A DNA stretch of 64,000 nucleotides, taken from NCBI GenBank assembly GCA_960531495.1, contig OY482859.1, forward strand, positions 31,998,406 to 32,062,405. The letters run 5' to 3'. Made by a program: the position numbers and the translations under genes. Position 1 is the first letter of the stretch, and each line of letters starts with the position of its first letter. Under the pieces are notes generated by a model. The model saw nothing but the letters and a program-made list of their open reading frames with translations. It was not told the DNA's origin and ran no database searches. Below are positions 36,701-50,100 of the stretch, piece by piece. The DNA comes from Zeus faber. Its lineage: Eukaryota > Chordata > Actinopteri > Zeiformes > Zeidae.

Positions 36701-39700
36701 ATTTCAATTTTTCAATCTTTCTTTCATTCTTTCTTTTAATCTTTCAATCTTTCTTTCATTGTTTCTTTCAATCTTTCTGTCTTTCAATATTTCATTCGAT
36801 CTTTCTTTCATTCCTTCTTTCAATCTTTCTTTCAAATTTTCTTTCAATCTTTCTTTTTTCAATATTTCTTTCAATCTTTCTTTCATTCTTTCTTTCAGTC
36901 TTTCAAAATTTGTTTCAAACTTTCAATCTTTCTTTCAATCTTTCAGTCGTTCAATCTTTCTTTGAATCTTTCAATCTTCAATCTTTCAATCTATCTTTCA
37001 GTCTTTCTTTCAATCATTCAATCTTTCAATCTTTCTTTCAATCTTTCTTTCTTTCAATCTTTCTTTCAATCTTTCTTTCATTCTTTCCTTCAGTCTTTCA
37101 ATCTTTCTTTCAATCTTTCTTTCAATCTTTCTTTCAATCTTTCTTTCAATCTTTCTTTCATTCTTTCTTTCAATCTTTCTTTCAATCTTTCAATCTTTCA
37201 ATTTTTCTATCTTTCAATATTTCTTCCAATCGTTCAATCTTTCTTTCATTATTTCTTTCAATCTTTCTTTTGTTATTTCTTTCAATCTTTCTTCATTTCA
37301 ATATTTCTTTCCATCTTTCTTTCAACCTTTCTTTCATTCTTTCTTTCAATCTTTCAATCTTTCTTTCAAACTTTCAATCTTTCTTTCCATCTTTCTTTCA
37401 ATCTTTCTTTCATTATTTCTTTCAGTCTTTCAATCTTTCTTTCAAACTTTCAATCTTTCTTTCAATCTTTCAGTCGTTCAAGCTTTCTTTCAAACTTTCT
37501 TTCAATCTTTCAATCTTCAGTCTTTCAATCTTTCTTTCAAACTTTCAATGTTTCTTTCAATCTTTCAGTCGTTCAATCTTTCTTTCAATCTTTCTTTCAA
37601 TCTTTCAATCATTCAATCTTTCAATCATTCAATCTTTCAATCTTTTTTTCTTTCAATCTTTCTTTCAATCTTTCTATCATTCTTTCCATCAGTCTTTCAA
37701 TCTTTCTTTCAATCTTTCTTTCAATCTTTCTTTCATTCTTTCTTTCAATCTTTCTTTCAATCTTTCAATTTTTCTTTCAATATGTCTTTCAATCTTTCTT
37801 ACTTTCAATCTTTCTTTTTTAAATCTTTCTTTCAATCTTTCTTTCAAACTTTCATTCTTTATTTCAATCTTTCAATCATTCAATCTTTCTTTCATTCTTT
37901 ATTTCAATCTTTCAATCTTTCTTTCAATCTTTCTTTCAATCTTTCAATCTTTCTTTCAATATTTCTTTCAATCTTTCTTTCTTTAAATCTTTCTTTCAAT
38001 CTTTCTTTCAAACTTTCAATCTTTATTTCAATCTTTCAATCTTCAATCTTTCTTTCAATCTTTCTTTCAATCTTTCAATCTTTCTTTCATTCTTTCTTTC
38101 AATATTTCAATCTTTCTTTCATTCTTTCTTTCAATCTTTCAATATTTCTTTAATTCTTTCTTTCAATCTTTCTTACTTTCAATTTTTCTATCTTTCAATA
38201 TTTCTTCCAATCTTTCAATCTTTCTTTTGTTATTCTTTCAATCTTTCTTTCTTTCAATCTTTCTATCCATCTATCTTTCAATCTTTCTTTCATTCTTTCT
38301 TTCAATCTTTCTTTTTTCAAACTTTCTTGCAAACTTTCTTTCAATTGTTTAATCTTTCAATCTTTCTTTCATTCTTTCTTTCAGTCTTTCAATCTTTTTT
38401 TCATTCTTTCTTTCAATATTTCAATCTTTCCATCTTTCTTTCATTCTTTCTTTCAATCTTTCAATCTTTCTTTCATTCTTTCTTGCAATCTTTCTTTCAA
38501 TTGTTTAATCTTTCAATCTTTCTTTCATTCTTTCCTTCAGTGTTTTAATCTTTTTTTCATTCTTTCTTTCATTCTTTCTTTCAATCGTTCTTTCTTTCGT
38601 TTAGTCTTTCTTTCAATCTTTCAATTTTTCAATCTTTCTTTCATTCTTTCTTTTAATCTTTCAATCTTTCTTTCATTGTTTCTTTCAATCTTTCTGTCCA
38701 TCTTTCTTTCATTCTTTCCTTCAGTCTTTCTTTCATTCTTTCTTTCAATCTTTCTTTTTTCAATCATTCTTGCAATCATTCTTTCAATTGTTTAATCTTT
38801 CAATCTTTCTTTCATTCTTTCTTTCAGTCTTTCAATCTTTTTTTCAATCTTTCTTTCATTATTTCTTTCAATCTTTCTGTCTGTCATTCTTTCTTTCAGT
38901 CTTTCTTTCAATCATTCAATCCTTCAATCTTTCCTTCTATCTTTCTTTCAATCTTTCTTTCATTCTTTATTTCAATCTTTGTTTCATTCTTTCTTTCAAT
39001 CTTTCATTCAATCTTTCTTTCAATCCTTCTTTCAATCTTTCTTTCAATCTTTCTTTCAATCTTTCTTTCATTCTTTATTTTAATCTTTCAATCTTTCTTT
39101 AATTGTTTCTTTCAATCTTTCTGTCTTTCAATATTTCTTTCAATCTTTCAATCTTTCTTTTTTTTTCAATCTTTCAATCTTTCTTTTATTCTATCTTTAA
39201 ATCTTTGTTTTTTCAATCTTTCTTGCAATCTTTCTTTCAGTCTTTCAATCTGTCTTTCAAACTTTCAATCTTTCTTTCAATCTTTCAATCTTTCAATCTT
39301 TCTTTCAATTTTTCTTTCAATCTTTCAGTCTTTCTTTCATTCTTTCTTTCAATCTTTCAATCTTTCAATCTTTCTTTCATTCTTTCTTTCAATCTTTCAA
39401 TCTTTCTTTCAATATTTCTTTCAATCTTTCTTTCTGTCAATCTTTCTTTCATTCTTTCCTTCAGTCTTTCAATCTTTCTTTCAATCTTTCTTTCAATTTT
39501 TCTTTCATTCTTTCCTTCAATCTTTCAATCTTTCTTTCAATCTTTCTTTCAATCTTTCATTCATTCTTTCTTTCAATCTTTCAATCTTTCTTTCAATATT
39601 TCTTTCAATCTTTTTTACTTTCAATCTTTCTTTCTTTAAATCTTTCTCTCAATCTTTCTTTCAAACTTTCATTATTTATTTCAATATTTCAATCCTTCAA

Positions 39701-40130
39701 TCTTTCTTTCAATCTTTCTTTCAAACTTTCAATCTTTCTTTCAATATTTCTTTCAATCTTTCTTTCTTTAAATCTTTCTTTCAATCTTTCTTTCAAACTT
39801 TCAATCTTTATTTCAATCTTTCAATCTTTCAATCTTTCTTTCATTCTTTCTTTCAATATTTCAATTTTTCAATCTTTCTTTCATTCTTTCTTTTAATCTT
39901 TCAATCTTTCTTTCATTGTTTCTTTCAATCTTTCTGTCTTTCAATATTTCATTCAATCTTTCTTTCATTCCTTCTTTCAATCTTTCTTTCAAATTTTCTT
40001 TCAATATTTCTTTCAATCTTTCTTTCATTCTTTCTTTCAGTCTTTCAAAATTTGTTTCAAACTTTCAATCTTTCTTTCAATCTTTCAGTCGTTCAATCTT
40101 TCTTTCAATCTTTCTTTGAATCTTTCAATC
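30700..40130. repeat. Higher-order repeat: about 3.15-kb block in three tandem copies
   Basis: The first two copies (from about 30,701 and 33,841) are offset by exactly 3,140 bp and look identical by eye for about 2 kb. Small indels then bring the offset to 3,153. The landmark CAAAATTTGTTTCAAAC followed by CAGTCGTTC lies near 33,752, 36,905 and 40,047. A third copy spans about 36,990-40,130 with more differences and lacks some of the sub-blocks. The near-identity of the first two copies points to very recent unequal exchange, or to an assembly artefact that should be excluded. Confidence 0.85.
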
Positions 40131-43100
40131 TTCAATCTTTCAATCTATCTTTCAGTCTTTCTTTCAATCATTCAATCTTTCAATCTTTCTTTCAATCTTT
40201 CTTTCTTTCAATCTTTCTTTCAATCTTTCTTTCATTCTTTCCTTCAGTCTTTCAATCTTTCTTTCAATCTTTCTTTCAATCTTTCTTTCAATCTTTCTTT
40301 CAATCTTTCTTTCATTCTTTCTTTCAATCTTTCTTTCAATCTTTCAATCTTTCTTTCAATATTTCTTTCAATCTTTCTTACTTTCAATCTTTCTTTCTTA
40401 AAATCTTTCTTTCAATCTTTCTTTCAAACTTTCATTCTTTATTTCAATCTTTCAATCTTTCAATCTTTCTTTCATTCTTTCTTTCAATCTTTCTTTCAAT
40501 CTTTCAATCTTTCTTTCAATATTTCTTTCAATCTTTCTTTCTTTAAATCTTTCTTTCAATCTTTCTTTCAAACTTTCAATCTTTATTTCAATCTTTCAAT
40601 CTTTCAAACTTTCTTTCAATCTTTCTCTCAATCTTTCAATCTTTCTTTCATTCTTTCTTTCAATATTTCAATCTTTCAACCTTTCTTTCATTCTTTCTTT
40701 CAATCTTTGAATCTTTCTTTAATTTTCTCTTTCAATCTTTCTTACTTTCAATTTTTCTATCTTTCAATATTTCTTCCAATCTTTCAATCTTTCTTTTGTT
40801 ATTCTTTAAATCTTTCTTTCTTTCAATCTTTCTATCCATCTATCTATCAATCTTTTTTTGATTCTTTCTTTCAATCTTTCTTGCAAACTTTCTTTCAATT
40901 GTTTAATCTTTCAATCTTTCTTTCATTCTTTCTTTCAGTCTTTCAATCTTTTTTTCATTCTTTCTTTCAATATTTCAATCTTTCAATCTTTCTGTCATTC
41001 TTTCTTCCAATCGTTCAATCTTTCTTTTATTATTTCTTTCAATCTTTCTTTCTTTCAATCTTTCTTTCCATCTTTCTTTCAATCTTTCTTTCATTCTTTC
41101 TTTCAATCTTTCTTTTTTCAATATTTCTTTCAATCTGTCAATTTTTCTTTCATTCTTTCATTTTTTCTTTCAATTGTTCTTTCATTCTTTCTTTCAATCT
41201 TTCTTTAAATATTTCAATCTTTCAATCTTTCTTTCAATCTTTCTTTCAATCTTTCAGTCTTTCTTTCATTCTTTCTTTCAATATTTCAATCTTTCAATCT
41301 TTCTTTCATTCTTTCTTTCAATCTTTCAATCTTTCTTTCATTCTTTCTTTCAATCTTTCAATCTTTCAATTTTTCTATCTTTCAATATTTCTTCCAATCG
41401 TTCAATCTTTCTTTCATTATTTCTTTCAATCTTTCTTTTGTTATATCTTTCAATCTTTCTTTCTTTCAATCTTTCTTTCCATCTTTCTTTCAATATTTCT
41501 TTCATTCTTTCTTTCAATCTTTCTTTCATTATTTCTTTCAGTCTTTCAATCTTTCTTTCAGTCGTTCAATCTTTCTTTCAATCTTTCTTTCAATCTTTCA
41601 ATCTTCAATCTTTCAATCTATCTTTCAGTCTTTCAATCTTTCTTTCAAACTTTCAATATTTCTTTCAATCTTTCAGTCGTTCAATCTTTCTTTCAATCTT
41701 TCTTTCAATCTTTCAATCATTCAATCTTTCAATCATTCAATCTTTCAATCTTTCTTTCTTTCAATCTTTCTTTCATTCTTTCCTTCAGTCTTACAATCTT
41801 TCTTTCAATCTTTCTTTCATTCTTTCTTTCAATCTTTCAATCTTTCTTTCAATATGTCTTTCAATCTTTCTTACTTTCAATCTTTCCTTTTTTAAATCTT
41901 TCTTTCAATCTTTCTTTCAAACTTTCATTCTTTATTTCAATCTTTAAATCTTTCAATCTTTCTTTCATTCTTAATTTCAATCTTTCAATCTTTCAATCTT
42001 TCTTTCATTCTTTCTTTCAATCTTTCTTTCAATCTTTCAATCTTTCTTTCAATATTTCTTTCAATCTTTCTTTCTTTAAATATTTCTTTCAATCTTTCTT
42101 TCAAACTTTCAATCTTTATTTCAATCTTTCTTTCAATATTTCAATCTTTCTTTCATTCTTTCTTTCAATCTTTCAATCTTTCTTTAATTCTTTCTTTCAA
42201 TCTTTCTTACTTTCAATTTTTCTATCTTTCAATATTTCTTCCAATCTTTCAATCTTTCTTTTGTTATTCTTTCAATCTTTCTTTCTTTCAATCTTTCTTT
42301 CCATCTTTCTTTCAATCTTTCTTTCATTCTTTCTTTCAATCTTTCTTTTTTCAATATTTCTTTCAATCTGTCAATTTTTCTTTCATTCTTTCATTCTTTC
42401 TTTCAATTGTTCTTTCATTCTTTCTTTCAATCTTTCTTTAAATATTTCAATCTTTCAATCTTTCTTTCAATCTTTCAGTCTTTCTTTCATTCTTTCTTTC
42501 AATGTTTCAATCTTTCAATTTTTCTATCTTTCAATATTTCTTCCAATCGTTCAATGTTTCTTTCATTATTTCTTTCAATCTTTCTTTTGTTATATCTTTC
42601 AATCTTTCTTTCTTTCAATCTTTCTTTCCATCTTTCTTTCAATCTTTCTTTCATTCTTTCTTTCAATCTTTCTTTCATTATTTCTTTCAGTCTTTCAATC
42701 TTTCTTTCAAACTTTCAATCTTTCTTTCAATCTTTCAGTCGTTCAATCTTTCTTTCAATCTTTCTTTCAATCTTTCAATCTTCAATCTTTCAATCTATCT
42801 TTCAGTCTTTCAATCTTTCTTTCAAACTTTCAATATTTCTTTCAATCTTTCAGTCGTTCAATCTTTCTTTCAATCTTTCTTTCAATCTTTCAATCATTCA
42901 ATCTTTCAATCATTCAATCTTTCAATCTTTCTTTCTTTCAATCTTTCTTTCAATCTTTCTTTCATTCTTTCCTTCAGTCTTTCAATCTTTCTTTCAATCT
43001 TTCTTTCATTCTTTCTTTCAATCTTTCTTTCAATATGTCTTTCAATATTTCTTACTTTCAATCTTTCTTTTTTTAAATCTTTCTTTCAATCTTTCTTTCA

Positions 43101-43959
43101 AACTTTCATTCTTTATTTCAATCTTTCAATCGTTCAATCTTTCTTTCATTCTTTATTTCAATCTTTCAATCTTTCAATCTTTCTTTCATTCTTTCTTTCA
43201 ATCTTTCTTTCAATCTTTCAATCTTTCTTTCAATATTTCTTTCAATCTTTCTTTCTTTAAATCTTTCTTTCAATCTTTCTTTCAAACTTTCAATCTTTAT
43301 TTCAATCTTTCTTTCAATATTTCAATCTTTCTTTCATTCTTTCTTTCAATCTTTCAATCTTTCTTTAATTCTTTCTTTCAATCTTTCTTACTTTCAATTT
43401 TTCTATCTTTCAATATTTCTTCCAATCTTTCAATCTTTCTTTTGTTATTCTTTCAATCTTTCTTTCTTTCAATCTTTCTATCCATCTATCTTTCAATCTT
43501 TCTTTCATTCTTTCTTTCAATCTTTCTTTTTTCAAACTTTCTTGCAAACTTTCTTTCAATTGTTTGATCTTTCAATCTTTCTTTCATTCTTTCTTTCAGT
43601 CTTTCAATCTTTTTTTCATTCTTTCTTTCAATATTTCAATCTTTAAATCTTTCTTTCATTCTTTCTTTCAATCTTTCAATCTTTCTTTCATTCTTTCTTT
43701 CAATCTATCTTACTTTCAATTTTTCTATCTTTCAAAATTTCTTCCAATCGTTCAATCTTTCTTTCATTATTTCTTTCAATCTTTCTTTCTTTAATTCTTT
43801 CTTTCAATCTTTTTTACTTTCAATTTTTCTATCTTTCAATATTTCTTCCAATCTTTCAATCTTTCTTTTGTTATTCTTTCAATCTTTCTTTCTTTCAATC
43901 TTTCTATCCATCTATCTTTCAATCTTTCTTTCATTCTTTCTTTCAATCTTTCTTTTTTC

Positions 43960-46155
43960 AAACTTTCTTGCAAACTTTCTTTCAATTGTTTAATCTTTCA
44001 ATCTTTCTTTCATTCTTTCTTTCAGTCTTTCAATCTTTTTTTCATTCTTTCTTTCAATATTTCAATCTTTCAATCTTTCTTTCATTCTTTCTTTCAATCT
44101 TTCAATCTTTCTTTCATTCTTTCTTTCAATCTTTCTTACTTTCAATTTTTCTATCTTTCAAAATTTCTTCCAATCGTTCAATCTTTCTTTCATTATTTCT
44201 TTCAATCTTTCTTTTATCTCTTTCAATCTTTCTTTCTTTCAATCTTTCTTTCCATCTTTCTTTCATTCTTTCTTTCAATCTTTCTTTTTTCAATCTTTCT
44301 TGCAATCTTTCTTTCAATTGTTTAATCTTTCAATCTTTCTTTCATTCATTCTTTCATTCTTTCTTTCAATCTTTCTTTCAATCGTTCTTTCTTTCTTTTA
44401 GTCTTTCTTTCATTCTTTCTTTTAATCTTTCAATCTTTCTTTCATTGTTTCTTTCAATCTTTCTTTCATTCTTTCTTTCAATCTTTCATTCAATCTTTCT
44501 TTCAATCTTTCTTTCAATCTTTCTTTCAATCGTTCTTTCATTCTTTATTTTAATCTTTCAATCTTTCTTTAATTGTTTCTTTCAATCTTTCTGTCTTTCA
44601 ATATTTCTTTCAATCTTTCAATCTTTCTTTTTTTTTCAATCTTTCTTTCAATCTTTCTTTTATTCTATCTTTAAATCTTTCTGTTTTTTCAATCTTTCTT
44701 GCAATCTTTCTTTCAGTCTTTCAATCTGTCTTTCAAACTTTCAATCTTTCTTTCAATCTTTCAATCTTTCAATCTTTCTTTCAATTTTTCTTTCAATCTT
44801 TCAGTCTTTCTTTCATTCTTTCTTTCAATCTTTCAATCTTTCAATCTTTCAATCTTTCTTTCATTCTTTCTTTCAATCTTTCAATCTTTCTTTCAATATT
44901 TCTTTCAATCTTTCTTTCTGTCAATCTTTCTTTCCATCTTTCTTTCCATCTTTCTTTCATTCTTTCCTTCAGTCTTTCAATCTTTCTTTCAATCTTTCTT
45001 TCAATTTTTCTTTCAATCTTTCTTTCATTCTTTCTTTCAATCTTTCTTTTTTCAAACTTTCTTGCAAACTTTCTTTCAATTGTTTAATCTTTCAATCTTT
45101 CTTTCATTCTTTCTTTCAGTCTTTCAATCTTTTTTTCATTCTTTCTTTCAATATTTCAATCTTTCAATCTTTCTTTCATTCTTTCTTTCAATCTTTCAAT
45201 CTTTCTTTCATTCTTTCTTTCAATCTTTCTTACTTTCAATTTTTCTATCTTTCAAAATTTCTTCCAATCGTTCAATCTTTCTTTCATTATTTCTTTCAAT
45301 CTTTCTTTTATCTCTTTCAATCTTTCTTTCTTTCAATCTTTCTTTCCATCTTTCTTTCATTCTTTCTTTCAATCTTTCTTTTTTCAATCTTTCTTGCAAT
45401 CTTTCTTTCAATTGTTTAATCTTTCAATCTTTCTTTCATTCATTCTTTCATTCTTTCTTTCAATCTTTCTTTCAATCGTTCTTTCTTTCTTTTAGTCTTT
45501 CTTTCATTCTTTCTTTTAATCTTTCAATCTTTCTTTCATTGTTTCTTTCAATCTTTCTTTCATTCTTTCTTTCAATCTTTCATTCAATCTTTCTTTCAAT
45601 CTTTCTTTCAATCTTTCTTTCAATCGTTCTTTCATTCTTTATTTTAATCTTTCAATCTTTCTTTAATTGTTTCTTTCAATCTTTCTGTCTTTCAATATTT
45701 CTTTCAATCTTTCAATCTTTCTTTTTTTTTCAATCTTTCTTTCAATCTTTCTTTTATTCTATCTTTAAATCTTTCTGTTTTTTCAATCTTTCTTGCAATC
45801 TTTCTTTCAGTCTTTCAATCTGTCTTTCAAACTTTCAATCTTTCTTTCAATCTTTCAATCTTTCAATCTTTCTTTCAATTTTTCTTTCAATCTTTCAGTC
45901 TTTCTTTCATTCTTTCTTTCAATCTTTCAATCTTTCAATCTTTCAATCTTTCTTTCATTCTTTCTTTCAATCTTTCAATCTTTCTTTCAATATTTCTTTC
46001 AATCTTTCTTTCTGTCAATCTTTCTTTCCATCTTTCTTTCCATCTTTCTTTCATTCTTTCCTTCAGTCTTTCAATCTTTCTTTCAATCTTTCTTTCAATT
46101 TTTCTTTCAATCTTTCTTTCATTCTTACCTTCAATCTTTCAATCTTTCTTTCAAT
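43960..46155. repeat. Higher-order repeat: 1,094-bp block in two tandem copies
   Basis: From CAAACTTTCTTGCAAAC at about 43,959 the word order repeats from about 45,053 at a constant offset of 1,094 bp. The repeat includes the rare markers CTTTTATCTCTTTC, TCAAAATTTCTTCC and CTTTCTGTTTTTTC. By eye the two copies are nearly identical. Confidence 0.85.
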
Positions 46156-47167
46156 CTTTCTTTCAATCTTTCATTCATTCCTTCTTTCAATCTTTCAATC
46201 TTTCTTTCAATATTTCTTTCAATCTTTTTTACTTTCAATCTTTCTTTCTTTAAATCTTTCTTTCAATCTCTCTTTCAAACTTTCATTCTTTATTTCAATA
46301 TTTCAATCTTTCAATCTTTCTTTCAATTTTTCTTTCAATCTTTCAGTCTTTCTTTCATTCTTTCTTTCAATCTTTCAATATTTCAATCGTTCAATCTTTC
46401 TTTCATTCTTTCTTTCAAACTTTCTTTCAATCTTTCAATCTTTCTTTCAATGTTTCTTTCAATCTTTCTTTCTTTAAATGTTTCTTTCAATCTTTCTTTC
46501 AAACTTTCAATCTTTATTTCAATCTTTCAATCTTTCAATCTTTCTTTCATTCTTTCTTTCAATATTTCAATCTTTCAATCTTTCTTTCATTCTTTCTTTC
46601 AATCTTTCAATTTTTCTTTCAATCTTTCTTTCTTTCAATTTTTCTATCTTTCAATATTTCTTCCAATCTTTCAATCTTTCTTTTGTTATTCTTTCAATCT
46701 TTCTTTCTTTCAATCTTTCTTTCCATCTATCTTTCAATCTTTCTTTCATTCTTTCTTTCAATCTTTCTTTTTTCAATCTTTCTTGCAAACTTTCTTTCAA
46801 TTGTTTAATCTTTCAATCTTTCTTTCATTCTTTCTTTCAGTCTTTCAATCTTTTTTTCAATCTTTCTTTCAATCTTTCAATCTTTCTTTCTATCTTTCTT
46901 TCAATCTTTCTTTCATTCTTTATTTCAATCTTTTTTTCATTCTTTCTTTCAATCTTTCTTTCTTTCAATCTTTCTTTCAATCTTTCTTTCAATCTTTCTT
47001 TCAATCTTTCTTTCATTCTTTCTTTTAATCTTTCAATCTTTCTCTCATTGTTTCTTTCAATCTTTCTGTCTTTCAATATTTCTTTCAATCTTTCAATCTT
47101 TCTTTCTTTTTTCAAACTTTCTTTCAATCTTTCTTTTATTCTATCTTTAAATCTTTCTTTTTTTTGT

Positions 47168-50100
47168 AACATGTATTTGTCGAGTTATGATCATTTTCAT
47201 CATTGTGTGCACATGTGGGAAAAAATGCATTTTCAGCCGATTTCAACGTCGAAAAGGGGAATTGGTTAAACGCTTCAGTCATTACTCTGTGTGACAGTGT
47301 CAGACAGTTTAAATACAATGGTGAACTAGTATATGCTGCTAAAGTGTTGTTTGTCAAACAGTTTTAGGCCCATCTAACATGTATTTGTCGAGTTATGGTC
47401 ATTTTCATCATTATGTGCACATGACGGAAAAAACGCATTTTCAAACGATTTAAACGTCGAAAAGGGGAATTGCTTAAACGCTTCAGTCATTACTCTGTGT
47501 GACAGTGTCAGACAGTTTAAATACAATGGTGAACTAGTATATGCTGCTAAAGTGTTGTTTGTCAAACAGTTTTAGGCCCATGTAAAATGTATTTGTCGAG
47601 TTATGATCATTTTCATCATTGTGTGCACATGTGGGAAAAAACGCATTTCCAGCCGATTTAAACGTCGAAAAGGGGAATTGGTTAAACGCTTCAGTCATTA
47701 CTCTGTGTGACAGTGTCAGACAGTTTAAATACAATGGTGAACTAGTATATGCTGCTAAAGCGTTGTTTGTCAAACAGTTTTAGGCCCATACAACATGTAT
47801 TTGTCGAGGTATGAGCATTTTCAGAACATTGGACGGTTTGCTGTCTAGCTGAATTAGAGAAACACCGAACCATTGTCTCTTCAGAGGTGTATGATTCAGA
47901 ATGCTGCAGTACAGCATTGAAATTTAATTAATATGATGAACTATTATGTGCTTCCTAAGTTTTTCTCTCAGATTTCTATGCCCATCTAACATGTATTTGT
48001 GGAGTTATGATCATTTTCATCATTGTGTGCACATGTGGGAAAAAACGCATTTTCAGCCGATTTAAACGTCGAAAAGGGGAATTGGTTAAACGCTTCAGTC
48101 ATTACTCTGTGTGACAGTGTCAGACAGTTTAAATACAATGGTGAACTAGTATATGCTGCTAAAGTGTTGTTGTCAAACAGTTTTAGGCCCATCTAACATG
48201 TATTTGTCGAGTTAGGATCATTTTCATCATAGTGTGCACATGTGGGAAAAAACGCATTTCCAGCCGATTTAAACGTCGAAAAGGGGAATTGGTTAAACGC
48301 TTCAGTCATTACTCTGTGTGACAGTGTCAGACAGTTTAAATACAATGGTGAACTAGTAGATGCTGCTAAAGCGTTGTTTGTCAAACAGTTTTAGGCCCAT
48401 ACAACATGTATTTGTCGAGGTATGAGCATTTTCAGAACATTGGACGGTTTGCTGTCTAGCTGAATTAGAGAAACACCGAACCATTGTCTCTTCAGAGGTG
48501 TATGATTCAGAATGCTGCAGTACAGCATTGAAATTTAATTAATATGATGAACTATTATGTGCTTCCTAAGTTTTTCTCTCAGATTTCTATGCCCATCTAA
48601 CATGTATTTGTGGAGTTATGATCATTTTCATCATTGTGTGCACATGTGGGAAAAAACGCATTTTCAGCCGATTTAAACGTCGAAAAGGGGAATTGGTTAA
48701 ACGCTTCAGTCATTACTCTGTGTGACAGTGTCAGACAGTTTAAATACAATGGTGAACTAGTATATGCTGCTAAAGTGTTGTTGTCAAACAGTTTTAGGCC
48801 CATCTAACATGTATTTGTCGAGTTAGGATCATTTTCATCATAGTGTGCACATGTGGGAAAAAACGCATTTTCAGCCGATTTAAACGTCGAAAAGGGGACT
48901 TGGTTAAACGCTTCAGTCATTACTCTGTGTGACAGTGTCAGACAGTTTAAATACAATGGTGAACTAGTATATGCTGCTAAAGCGTTGTTTGTCAAACAGT
49001 TTTAGGCCCATACAACATGTATTTGTTGAGGTATGAGCATTTTCAGAACTTGTGACGGTTTGCTGTCTAGATGAATTAGAGAAACACCGAACCATTGTCT
49101 CTTCAGAGGTGAATGATTCAGAATGCTGCAGTACAGCATAGAAATTTAATTAATATGATGAACTATTATGTGCTCCTTAAGTGTTTCTCACAGATATCTA
49201 GGCCCATCTAACATGTATTTGTGGAGTTATGATCATTTTCATCATTGTGTGCACATGTGGGAAAAAACGCATTTTCAGCCGATTTAAACGTCGAAAAGGG
49301 AAATTGGTTAAACGCTTCAGTCATTTCTCTGTGTGACAGTGTCAGACAGTTTAAATACAATGGTGAACTAGTATATGCTGCTAAAGCGTTGTTTGTCAAA
49401 CAGTTTTAGGCCCATACAACATGTATTTGTTGAGGTATGAGCATTTTCAGAACTTGTGACGGTTTGCTGTGTAGCTGAATTAGAGAAACACCGAACCATT
49501 GTCTCTTCAGAGGTGAATGATTCAGAATGCTGCAGTACAGCATAGAAATTTAATTAATATGATGAACTATTATGTGCTTCTTAAGTGTTTCTCACAGATT
49601 TCTAGGCCCATCTAACATGTATTTGTGGAGTTATGATCATTTTCATCATTGTGTGCACATGTGGGAAAAAACGCATTTTCAGCCGATTTAAACGTCGAAA
49701 AGGGGAATTGGTTAAACGCTTCAGTCATTACTCTGTGTGACAGTGTCAGACAGTTTAAATACAATGGTGAACTAGTATATGCTGCTAAAGTGTTGTTTGT
49801 CAAACAGTTTTAGGCCCATCTAACATGTATTTGTCGAGTTATGGTCATTTTCATCATTATGTGCACATGTGGGAAAAAACGCATTTTCAGCCGATTTAAA
49901 CGTCGAAAAGGGGAATTGGTTAAACGCTTCAGTCATTACTCTGTGTGACAGTGTCAGACAGTTTAAATACAATGGTGAACTAGTATATGCTGCTAAAGTG
50001 TTGTTTGTCAAACAGTTTTAGGCCCATCTAACATGTATTTGTCGAGTTATGGTCATTTTCATCATTATGTGCACATGTGGGAAAAAACGCATTTTCAGCC

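Larger units (their letters stand above)
10018..47167. repeat. 37-kb array of TTTC / AATC / ATTC words (degenerate tetranucleotide array)
   Basis: Except for a 48-bp unique interruption near 10,085-10,132 and the inserted L2 element, the entire segment is built from four-base words. These are mainly TTTC and AATC, with ATTC and rare AGTC, GTTC, TTAC, TTGC and CATC. The plus strand therefore has almost no G and the complement almost no C. A period of four with words lacking stops leaves most frames open on both strands, producing long artificial reading frames. Variant words recur in fixed order at distances of 0.8 to 3.2 kb, showing higher-order duplication. The array ends abruptly at the satellite. 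No gene is supported inside it. Confidence 0.95.

Noticed and set aside
40116..43076. A 986-codon open frame (and others of 711, 583-like and 530 codons) in the simple-repeat array, rich in F, S, L, N, I and Q
   Set aside because: Words TTTC, AATC and ATTC contain no stop in most frames, so long frames arise automatically. The peptides are low-complexity, several overlapping frames are open at once, and no domain or codon bias is visible.
10018..47167. Telomeric or interstitial telomere repeat
   Set aside because: No TTAGGG or CCCTAA runs are present; the words are TTTC, AATC and ATTC.
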